From JAPLJQ01 sp037143735 (GTDB lineage Bacteria; Desulfobacterota; Syntrophia; Syntrophales; UBA2185), in the NCBI GenBank assembly GCA_037143735.1, contig JBAWYD010000117.1:1-6942 (forward strand): a stretch of DNA of 6,942 bases, written 5' to 3'. The notes beneath the pieces were generated by a model, which saw nothing but the letters and a program-made list of their open reading frames with translations, did no database searches and was not told the origin of the DNA. Each line of letters starts with the position of its first letter. The stretch's first letter is position 1. The position numbers and the translations under genes are program-made. Of the stretch, positions 1 to 6,019 are shown piece after piece.

Positions 1-1
1 C

Positions 2-37
2 TACGGCATAGGTCATATGCCGTACTGCCCTTTTTTT
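2..37 (+). terminator. Inverted repeat followed by a T-run, possible terminator of an upstream gene
   Basis: A perfect 9-base inverted repeat is visible: TACGGCATA at 2-10 and TATGCCGTA at 16-24, with a 5-base loop. Seven consecutive T follow at 31-37. The arrangement resembles a Rho-independent terminator for a gene left of the window, but the stem is only about half GC and six bases (CTGCCC) separate it from the T-run, so it would be a weak or atypical one. It lies 43 bases before the rpsU start, so it could instead be a leader structure acting on rpsU. The sequence alone does not decide between the two. Confidence 0.4.
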
Positions 38-79
38 GCGTCAATATGGGTTTAAAAAAACAGAAAGGAAGGAATAGTT

Positions 80-274
80 TTGGAGGTAAAAGTATTTGAC
101 AACGACGTAGAAAAAGCCTTGAAAATTCTCAAGAATAAACTGTCGAAGAGCGGCTTGTTCAAGGAGCTGAAACTGCGCAGGGCCTATGAGAAGCCCTCCG
201 TAAAGAAAAAGCGAAAGGCCATCGAAGCCCGCAGGAGATATGCCAAGGTCCAGCGTCGCAGAAGCACCGTATGA
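80..274 (+). CDS. rpsU: 30S ribosomal protein S21
   Basis: S21 is a small, very basic protein of the 30S ribosomal subunit that sits near the 3' end of 16S rRNA and helps in translation initiation. The 64-residue product has the usual family length and pattern: an MEVKV start, a helical stretch with ALKILKNKL (residues 13-21), the conserved block GLFKELKLRR (25-34) followed by YEKPSVKKKRK, and an Arg/Lys-rich C-terminal helix. The start is TTG at 80; family length and the conserved beginning fix it, and a purine-rich ribosome binding site (AGGAAGGA, 66-73) lies six bases upstream. The LOG-family gene follows after 44 bases on the same strand with no terminator seen between them, so the two are probably co-transcribed. 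No convincing promoter is visible in the short upstream stretch. The identification is firm. Confidence 0.97.
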   Translation: MEVKVFDNDVEKALKILKNKLSKSGLFKELKLRRAYEKPSVKKKRKAIEARRRYAKVQRRRSTV

Positions 275-318
275 GTAAATGATGGGTTGATGTATCCCTG
301 TCGCATGGAGTTTATCGT

Positions 319-972
319 ATGGAAGATAAACAATACGTGGTTGATGCTTTATCCATTGAGGAGTCCTGGCGGATATTTCGCATCATGGCTGAGTTTGTGG
401 AGGGGATCGAAGCCCTTTCCAAACTGAGGCAGGGCGTCACCATATTCGGATCCGCGAAGGTTCGACCGGATGATCCGTATTACAAAAAAGCGGAGCATGT
501 TGCCAGAAGACTGGTTGAAAATGGCTTCAGTGTGATTACGGGAGGCGGTCCCGGAATCATGGAAGCTGCCAATAAGGGAGCTGCGGAGGCCGGCGGCCAG
601 TCGGTGGGGCTGAACATCCGTCTTCCCTACGAACAGAAACCCAATCCATATGCCAATATTGTTTTAGAGTATAAATACTTTTTTGTCCGCAAGGTGATGT
701 TTGTCAAATATGCTGTAGCCTACATCATTCTTCCCGGCGGATTCGGGACAATGGATGAACTTTTTGAGGCTTTAACCCTGATCCAGACAAAAAGGATAAA
801 ACCCTTTCCCGTGGTTCTGATGGGAAGTGAATACTGGAAAGGGCTCGTCGATTGGTTAAGGGACACCATGCTTCGGAATGAGAAAATCGATGAAAGTGAC
901 CTTGATATTATCCAGATCACGGATGATCCCGATGAAGCCGTGCGGCATATTAAGAAGTTTGTCATCGTTTAG
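319..972 (+). CDS. LOG-family protein (TIGR00730 type Rossmann-fold nucleotide phosphoribohydrolase)
   Basis: The 217-residue product is a lysine-decarboxylase-like (LOG) Rossmann-fold protein. Characterised relatives hydrolyse nucleoside 5'-monophosphates, including cytokinin ribotides, to base plus ribose 5-phosphate; the older name 'lysine decarboxylase' is generally considered wrong. Both family motifs are intact: GGGPGIMEAANKGA (residues 75-88) and PGGFGTMDE (139-147), which carries the expected catalytic Glu147, together with the conserved Arg124 in FFVRKVMF. The N-terminal helix before VTIFGSAKVRP (40-50) is longer than in the shortest LOG proteins. The start ATG at 319 has GGAG at 307-310 with an eight-base gap. 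The stop TAG (970-972) comes 41 bases before the preferred holA start. The protein is predicted to be cytoplasmic; no signal peptide or membrane segment is seen. The family is certain, but the physiological substrate cannot be told from sequence, and nothing in the neighbourhood indicates cytokinin metabolism. Confidence 0.93.
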   Translation: MEDKQYVVDALSIEESWRIFRIMAEFVEGIEALSKLRQGVTIFGSAKVRPDDPYYKKAEHVARRLVENGFSVITGGGPGIMEAANKGAAEAGGQSVGLNIRLPYEQKPNPYANIVLEYKYFFVRKVMFVKYAVAYIILPGGFGTMDELFEALTLIQTKRIKPFPVVLMGSEYWKGLVDWLRDTMLRNEKIDESDLDIIQITDDPDEAVRHIKKFVIV

Positions 973-1000
973 TGCCGAAGGGAACTCCCCATTCCCCGTC

Positions 1001-1007
1001 AGGAGGT
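1001..1007 (+). promoter_or_regulatory. Ribosome binding site that decides the holA start
   Basis: AGGAGGT at 1001-1007 is a near-perfect Shine-Dalgarno sequence placed six bases before the GTG at 1014. The alternative upstream GTG at 972 overlaps the stop of the LOG gene and would turn this site into codons for Gly-Gly-Gln. The site therefore favours 1014 as the real start of holA. Confidence 0.75.
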
Positions 1008-1013
1008 CAAACG

Positions 1014-2399
1014 GTGGACTACGGTGCACGTGATGCGGACACTGGAAATTCCCTCAGAGAAATATTGCTTGATCTGAAAAAAGGAAATGTTGCTCCCTGT
1101 TATCTCCTGTACGGAGAAGAAACCTTCCTGATCAGCGATGCCCTTGATAAAATCATCCGTCTCGTTCTTCCCGACGCCGACAGGGACCTGAATCTTTTTT
1201 ACATGGATGGAGATCAGGTTGACATGGAAAACCTTTGCCAATCCCTGCTGACGCCTCCCCTTATTGCCGGAAGAAAAGTCGTCGTCATCAGGAATACCCG
1301 TATTTTCCATTCTGCCGGCGTCTCACCGGAGATCATTCGAAAAATTCGCGATAATATGAACACTGATCCGGTCAGGGCGGCAAAGGATTTCATGCATTTT
1401 CTGCGAATGACCGGGTGGAGCCTCGAAGATCTCAGGGATGGTGGATGGAAAAAAATTTCTGATCGGGACTGGCAAAAGGCCCTTCCCGCAGAGGCAGGAC
1501 ATGATCGGGAAGCGTGGCTTCCTGCGATGATTGATTTATGCGTGGATCGCGGGTTGAAAGAAGGAACGGCCGTTGAAGGCGCCGAATGTCTCGCGGATGT
1601 ATTAAAAAGCGGCCTTCCCGAAGGGAACCATCTGATCCTGATTTCGGATGCAGCGGATAAAAGAAAGAAGATTTTCAAGATCGTATCCGAAACGGGCAAG
1701 ATTCTCCACTTTCCTCAGATCAAAGTCGAAAACAGGAAAAGACAGATCCTGATGGATACGGCCAGGGATGTCCTTTCTGACGCGGGAAAAACCATGACCC
1801 CCGGCGCCTGGGAGGCGATCGGCAGAAAATCAGGCTTTGCTGTTGCAACATCCATGGAAGCCATCAAAAAGTTGATTACCTATACGGGAGAAAGGTCCAT
1901 CATTGAGGAGGGGGATGTTGAAGAGGCAATCGGAAAAACAAAAGAAGGGAATGTGTTTGATCTCACCACCGCCCTTGCGGAGAAAGACCTGAATCACGCC
2001 CTCGTCGCGTTAAAAGACCTCCTGGATCAGGGCACCCACGGGCTTTTGATTTTGTCCATGATGGCAAGAGAGGTCAGGCTTCTCCTTCATGCCGCGATAT
2101 TGATCAAATCGGGAAAACTGGGTTCATTTGATCCAAAAATAGATTATAGCCGGTTTCAGAAAAGCGTATATCCCGTTATCCGGACATGGACCGAAGGGGG
2201 GGTGAAAAAAGAAGGAGGGGACCTGATCAGACAACACCCCTATGTGATCTACAATGCCTTGAGGCATTCACGCAAATTTTCTCGTGATCATCTGGTCGAA
2301 TATCTGAAGGACCTTGTCGATGTGGATATTGCGCTGAAATCAACGGCAAGCGACCCGGGGTTATTGCTGGAGCGATTTGTCATAAAAGTCTGTTCGTAA
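1014..2399 (+). CDS. holA: DNA polymerase III, delta subunit (clamp loader), with large insertions
   Basis: The delta subunit is the clamp-loader 'wrench' that binds and opens the sliding clamp during replication. From GTG 1014 the product is 461 residues. Family blocks in order: CYLLYGEETFLISDAL (residues 29-44), PPLIAGRKVVVIRN (81-94), LILISDAADKRKKIFKIV (207-224), NVFDLTTALAEKD (313-325), HPYVIYNALRHSRKFS (408-423) and a C-terminal LLLERFVIKVC (450-460). Typical delta subunits have about 340 residues. The excess lies mainly in one insert of roughly 90 residues (about 99-190), rich in Trp, Asp and Lys, between the clamp-binding N-terminal region and the strand that usually follows at once, and in a smaller one (about 365-400) inside the C-terminal collar domain. 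A longer reading from GTG 972 gives 475 residues, but those extra 14 look non-conserved and lack a clear ribosome binding site. The reading frame is intact throughout. The gene ends four bases from the convergent NYN gene. Confidence 0.9.
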   Translation: MDYGARDADTGNSLREILLDLKKGNVAPCYLLYGEETFLISDALDKIIRLVLPDADRDLNLFYMDGDQVDMENLCQSLLTPPLIAGRKVVVIRNTRIFHSAGVSPEIIRKIRDNMNTDPVRAAKDFMHFLRMTGWSLEDLRDGGWKKISDRDWQKALPAEAGHDREAWLPAMIDLCVDRGLKEGTAVEGAECLADVLKSGLPEGNHLILISDAADKRKKIFKIVSETGKILHFPQIKVENRKRQILMDTARDVLSDAGKTMTPGAWEAIGRKSGFAVATSMEAIKKLITYTGERSIIEEGDVEEAIGKTKEGNVFDLTTALAEKDLNHALVALKDLLDQGTHGLLILSMMAREVRLLLHAAILIKSGKLGSFDPKIDYSRFQKSVYPVIRTWTEGGVKKEGGDLIRQHPYVIYNALRHSRKFSRDHLVEYLKDLVDVDIALKSTASDPGLLLERFVIKVCS

Positions 2400-2403
2400 T
2401 CCT

Positions 2404-2943
2404 TTATAATTTCCGGAACGCCGCCATCGCCGCTTTTTTCTTCCTGGAAAGACGCCTTGACGGTCCCTTCTTTTTATCGGATCCCCTTATATCTTCTTCG
2501 TCTTCCCTGTCTGCTGAATCAACGTCATCACAAGAAGTCGAATCGGGAGGGGAGACTGTACTTCCTTCAATCAGGGACTCGAACGCCTGAGAAGAAATGG
2601 GGATTCCACCTCTGTGACTTACAAAATCAGCGATACCGCGGTCTGACGTGACCACAACGATCTCTTCCCCTTTTTTCTCCACCATGCGTTTGATGACATC
2701 GTCCGCCTCTTCACCTCTGCGGGAATAGACGACGGCAATCCCTTCCCGTCTGTCCCGTTCTTCCATTTCCGGGCCGTTCTTCCATCCGTCAAAGACAATG
2801 GTCATCCGGTGCCCTTTCAGCTTTTTGTAACATGATACCCTTTGAATCAGGGCATTACGGCCCGCTTCCAGGCTCAACCTCTCGTATCGGCGAAGTGTGC
2901 CGGATTGCCTGATCATGTTGTATCCATCAATAATGATATGCAT
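2404..2943 (-). CDS. NYN-domain protein, YacP/Rae1 type (predicted ribonuclease)
   Basis: The product is a 179-residue PIN-like NYN domain protein. YacP (Rae1) of Bacillus subtilis is an endoribonuclease that cuts certain mRNAs on the ribosome; a similar role here is inferred from the family only. The N-terminal strand MHIIIDGYN carries the metal-site Asp6 and Asn9. Further acidic positions expected of the fold are Asp52 in TIVFDGW, Asp81-Asp82 in RGEEADD, and Asp101 with Asp106 in TSDRGIADF. After the domain (to about residue 125) comes a low-complexity tail, first acidic (about 139-156), then Lys/Arg-rich to the end, which could contact RNA or the ribosome. The ATG at 2943 is preferred because it places the first strand at the N-terminus and has AGGG upstream; a TTG at 3000 would add 19 non-conserved residues. 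The gene stands alone on its strand, convergent with holA and divergent from the acyl-CoA ligase gene. Confidence 0.85.
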   Translation of the reverse strand: MHIIIDGYNMIRQSGTLRRYERLSLEAGRNALIQRVSCYKKLKGHRMTIVFDGWKNGPEMEERDRREGIAVVYSRRGEEADDVIKRMVEKKGEEIVVVTSDRGIADFVSHRGGIPISSQAFESLIEGSTVSPPDSTSCDDVDSADREDEEDIRGSDKKKGPSRRLSRKKKAAMAAFRKL

Positions 2944-3037
2944 GGCAACGCCCTTTAAATTTTCGTATAAAATCGTCTCACATCTTCGGGCTTCGTGCAA
3001 ACCTTTTTCAATGTTTCATGCAATCCGGTTTTTATTC

Positions 3038-3067
3038 TTGACCTCAATACGGTGTATCTGTTATTTT
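3038..3067 (+). promoter_or_regulatory. Possible sigma-70-type promoter for the fatty-acid operon
   Basis: The 235-base gap between the divergent NYN and acyl-CoA ligase genes holds TTGACC (3038-3043), five of six matches to the -35 consensus, and 18 bases later TATTTT (3062-3067), four of six matches to the -10. This would give a leader of about 105 bases before the ligase gene. The -10 is weak. I saw no convincing operator palindrome; a short GTTG-AAA-CAAC repeat (3074-3084) just downstream is too small to interpret. No equally good promoter was found for the NYN gene on the other strand. Confidence 0.3.
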
Positions 3068-3178
3068 TTCCCCGTTGAAACAACTGGTCAGAGCCGGTAG
3101 TTATGGAAGGAAAAGCGACAAAGGGGTTTATGATTATACAAAAGCAAGGTATCCATTTAACTCGTAAGGAGGGCAGGT

Positions 3179-4822
3179 ATGGCAGAAAAAAAATATCAAC
3201 CGGGAGAATGGTACAATTATCAACTTCTTATTAAACACATTCTTGAAACGCCGCTGCTTTTTGCCCCTGATCAGCAGATTATTTACCGGGACAAGGTCCG
3301 TCTGACGTACAGAGCGTTCAATGAACGGGTCCACAGACTTGCCAATGCACTGAAACTGCTTGGGGTCAAGACGGGTGATACGGTGTGTGTATTTGATTAT
3401 GACAGCCACCGTTATCTGGAATGCTTCTTTGCCATTCCCATGATGGGTGCGGTGCTTCATACACAGAACTGGCGTTTGTCTCCCGATCAGATTCTGTACA
3501 CCATGAATCATGCAGAAGATGATGTGGTTCTGATACACGCCGACTTCCTTCCACTTTTAGAAGCCATTCAGGATAAGCTTACGACAGTCAAGAAGATTAT
3601 CCTGATTACCGATGACGATAAAAAACCGGAAACAAAAGTCCGTATCGACATGGAATATGAAGAGATGCTTCAGGGAGCCGCTCCTTCGTACGACTTTCCT
3701 GATCTGGATGAGAAAACGAGAGCAACGACGTTTTATACAACAGGGACGACAGGACTTCCCAAGGGGGTATATTTTTCCCACAGGCAACTGGTTCTTCATA
3801 CCCTGAGCGGACTGATCGGGTTAAGCGCCTATGAATCGCCCGGCAGATTTCGTTCAAATGATGTGTATATGCCGATCACCCCCATGTTCCATGTCCATGC
3901 CTGGGGCATTCCCTATGCCGCAACCATGCTGGGTGTGAAACAGGTCTATCCCGGAAAATACGAGCCGGAAATGCTCCTGAAACTGATTTTAACCGAAAAG
4001 GTTACGTTTTCCCACTGTGTGCCGACGATTATCCATATGCTGGTGACCAGTCCTGTCGTGAAGAAGCTTGATTTATCCAAATGGAAGGTGGTGATCGGGG
4101 GGTCAAGGCTTCCCAAGGGGCTGGCCAAGGCGGCAGCAGGCTTGGGGATTCAGATATTCTCCGGCTATGGCATGTCGGAGACCTGTCCCATCATTTCTCT
4201 GGCGAACCTCAAACCCTATATGCTCGACTGGAACGAGGACAAACAGATTGACAAACAGATCATGACGGGACTTCCCGTACCTCTTGTATATACAAAGGTC
4301 GTGGACTCATCGGGCAAAGAATTACCTCACAATGGCCAGTCAACAGGGGAGCTGATTCTGAGAGCCCCGTGGCTCACGGAGAGCTATTTCAAAGACCCGG
4401 AAAGAACAAAGGACCTCTGGCAGAAGGGGTGGCTTCATACGGGTGATGTGGCCTTCATAGACCCCGCGGGTTATATCCAGATTACAGACAGAACCAAAGA
4501 CGTCATTAAAACGGGCGGGGAATGGATATCCTCTCTCGAACTTGAAAATCTCATCAGCCAGCATGAAGCCGTGTCGGAAGCAGCGGCGATAGGCATCCCT
4601 GATAACAAATGGGGAGAGCGTCCTCTGCTGATCGTTGTTCTGAGGCCGGAGTACAGGGACAAGGTCAGCGAGGAAGATCTGCGTAAGTTTATGACTAAAT
4701 TTGCCAAAGAGGGAAAGATTCCCAAGTACGGCGTACCTGACAGTTATCAGATTGTTGACGCGATTCCCAAGACCAGTGTGGGCAAGATCAACAAGATTCA
4801 ATTGAGAAAGCTCTACATTTAG
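3179..4822 (+). CDS. Fatty-acyl-CoA ligase (AMP-forming acyl-CoA synthetase, medium/long-chain type)
   Basis: This adenylate-forming enzyme activates a free fatty acid with ATP and CoA to acyl-CoA, AMP and pyrophosphate. The 547-residue product has full family length. Visible motifs: the phosphate-binding loop TTGTTGLPKG (residues 187-196), followed by VYFSHRQLVLHT as in the AlkK-like and Thermus long-chain ligases; GYGMSETCP (329-337); TGDVAFID (421-428) with the ribose-binding Asp423; DRTKDVIKTGGEWIS (437-451), the hinge to the mobile C-terminal domain; and PKTSVGKI (530-537), with Lys536 the expected catalytic lysine of the adenylation step. All key residues are present. The start ATG has a strong Shine-Dalgarno AAGGAGGG (3166-3173). 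No signal peptide or membrane segment is evident. The acyl-CoA dehydrogenase gene follows after 11 bases, so the product likely feeds beta-oxidation. Chain-length preference, or an aromatic or alicyclic acid as substrate, cannot be settled from sequence. Confidence 0.93.
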   Translation: MAEKKYQPGEWYNYQLLIKHILETPLLFAPDQQIIYRDKVRLTYRAFNERVHRLANALKLLGVKTGDTVCVFDYDSHRYLECFFAIPMMGAVLHTQNWRLSPDQILYTMNHAEDDVVLIHADFLPLLEAIQDKLTTVKKIILITDDDKKPETKVRIDMEYEEMLQGAAPSYDFPDLDEKTRATTFYTTGTTGLPKGVYFSHRQLVLHTLSGLIGLSAYESPGRFRSNDVYMPITPMFHVHAWGIPYAATMLGVKQVYPGKYEPEMLLKLILTEKVTFSHCVPTIIHMLVTSPVVKKLDLSKWKVVIGGSRLPKGLAKAAAGLGIQIFSGYGMSETCPIISLANLKPYMLDWNEDKQIDKQIMTGLPVPLVYTKVVDSSGKELPHNGQSTGELILRAPWLTESYFKDPERTKDLWQKGWLHTGDVAFIDPAGYIQITDRTKDVIKTGGEWISSLELENLISQHEAVSEAAAIGIPDNKWGERPLLIVVLRPEYRDKVSEEDLRKFMTKFAKEGKIPKYGVPDSYQIVDAIPKTSVGKINKIQLRKLYI

Positions 4823-4833
4823 GAGGGTGCAAG

Positions 4834-5976
4834 ATGGATTTTGAATTGACGGATGAACTGAAGATGTTGAAAGACATGGCAAAGAAATTTGCCCAGACGG
4901 AGTTTTCCGGTCTGTCCCGTGAATGTGACGAAGAAGAGAAATACACGCCGGAAATTCGCAGGAAAGCCGCGGAGAATGGCCTTGTCGCTGCCTGGGTACC
5001 CGAAGAATACGGCGGATCCGGAGCGGGCATTCTGGGGAATGCCATCATTACGGAGGAATTATCCAAAGTGGACATGGGCATCGCGTTGAACGTCGTTGCC
5101 GCCGCGTTTGGCTGTGAAGCAATATTTCAATTTGGTACGGAAGAACAGAAAAAAAAGTATCTGCCGCCGGTCTGCAGAGGCGAGCAGGTCAGCGCAGGAG
5201 CCTTTACGGAAACCGATGCAGGCACCGATGTGGCCGGCTACAGGACGAGGGCCGTGAAAAACGGAAATGATTATGTCATCAACGGGAACAAGATGTTCAT
5301 TACCAACGGAACGGTCTGCGATTTCATGGTTGCCCAGTGCATCACCAACCCGGAAGAAAAGAAACACAACAGCTTCAGTCTCATCATCGTCCCGGCGGAC
5401 ACCCCGGGTGTCACCAGAAACAAGATCCACGGGAAGATGGGCATCCGTTCCAGCGACACGGCGGAAATTGTCTTCGAGGACGCGCGGGTTCCCCAATCCA
5501 GCCTCATCGGCAGGGAGGGAAACGGCTTCCGTCAGTTGATGCACTTCTTTGACGTGACAAGAATCATGGTTTCCGCCCAGGCCCTGGGACTTTCCGAAGC
5601 CTGTCTGGAGACCAGTATCAAGTACGTAAAAGAGAGGTCGGCTTTTGGCGCGCCTTTAGGTACGTTCCAGTTGACCCAGATGAAACTGACGGAGATGGCG
5701 ATTAAAATCGAGGCTTTGAGAGGTCTCGTTTACAAGTCGGCCTGGCTGGTGGATCAGGGCAGGCCGGATTACACCCTGGCGGCAATGGCCAAATATTTCG
5801 GTGGTCAGACGGCTGTATTCTGTGCCAATTATGCCGTGGAACTTCATGGCGGGTATGGCTATATTGATGAATACAGCGTCCAGAAATGGTACAGGGATGC
5901 GAAGATACTTGAACTCTACGAAGGAACGAAAGAGGCCGAGATCATGACGATTGGCAGGATGCTGCAGTCCCGATAG
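4834..5976 (+). CDS. Acyl-CoA dehydrogenase
   Basis: This FAD flavoprotein oxidises acyl-CoA to trans-2-enoyl-CoA, usually passing electrons to electron-transfer flavoprotein. The 380-residue product has the usual length for short/medium-chain members. In order: an N-terminal helical domain (FELTDELKMLKDMAKKF); the beta-domain signature AGAFTETDAGTDVAG (residues 121-135); FITNGT (155-160); the C-terminal helical domain with AQALGLSEACLE (248-259), ERSAFGAPLGTFQ (267-279) including Arg268, which in relatives contacts the FAD of the neighbouring subunit; HGGYGYIDEYSVQKWYRDAKI (from 338); and YEGT (362-365), whose Glu363 aligns with the catalytic base of medium-chain acyl-CoA dehydrogenase. The following KEAEIMTIGR differs from the common SxIQRLIIAR. 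The ribosome binding site AGGAGGG (4821-4827) overlaps the ligase stop codon, indicating tight co-transcription. Substrate cannot be fixed: a saturated fatty, branched or alicyclic acyl-CoA are all possible. Confidence 0.94.
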   Translation: MDFELTDELKMLKDMAKKFAQTEFSGLSRECDEEEKYTPEIRRKAAENGLVAAWVPEEYGGSGAGILGNAIITEELSKVDMGIALNVVAAAFGCEAIFQFGTEEQKKKYLPPVCRGEQVSAGAFTETDAGTDVAGYRTRAVKNGNDYVINGNKMFITNGTVCDFMVAQCITNPEEKKHNSFSLIIVPADTPGVTRNKIHGKMGIRSSDTAEIVFEDARVPQSSLIGREGNGFRQLMHFFDVTRIMVSAQALGLSEACLETSIKYVKERSAFGAPLGTFQLTQMKLTEMAIKIEALRGLVYKSAWLVDQGRPDYTLAAMAKYFGGQTAVFCANYAVELHGGYGYIDEYSVQKWYRDAKILELYEGTKEAEIMTIGRMLQSR

Positions 5977-6008
5977 CGGATGTGGATATAACCCCCTTTT
6001 CCTTTTAC

Positions 6009-6013
6009 AGGAG
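6009..6013 (+). promoter_or_regulatory. Ribosome binding site fixing the TTG start of the FMN oxidoreductase
   Basis: AGGAG at 6009-6013 lies six bases before TTG 6020. No in-frame ATG or GTG lies nearby upstream, and the reading from this TTG begins directly with the family's typical opening (KTSITELFGIRHPIV), so TTG is taken as the start. Confidence 0.75.
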
Positions 6014-6019
6014 TCATTC

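Noticed and set aside
82..87. GGAGGT just inside rpsU as a ribosome binding site for a later start
   Set aside because: No in-frame start codon follows at a suitable distance, and the conserved S21 N-terminus MEVKV is encoded across this site.
999..1699. Long open frames on the - strand opposite holA
   Set aside because: They lie wholly inside a well-supported gene, have no family resemblance that I can see and no convincing ribosome binding sites; they are shadows of the coding frame.
2944..3000. N-terminal extension of the NYN protein from a TTG at 3000
   Set aside because: The extra 19 residues look non-conserved, the Shine-Dalgarno spacing is poor, and the fold normally begins at MHIIIDGYN.
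3083..3098. Imperfect ACTGG / CCGGT repeat in the divergent gap as an operator or hairpin
   Set aside because: Only five pairs including a G-T wobble; it could easily arise by chance and matches no operator that I know.
2897..3100. 67-codon + strand open frame in the divergent intergenic region
   Set aside because: It overlaps the start of the NYN gene on the opposite strand, has no ribosome binding site and no recognisable similarity.
4340..4882. 180-codon open frame on the - strand across the end of the ligase and start of the dehydrogenase
   Set aside because: Both + strand genes are certain here and the antisense product has no recognisable motif.
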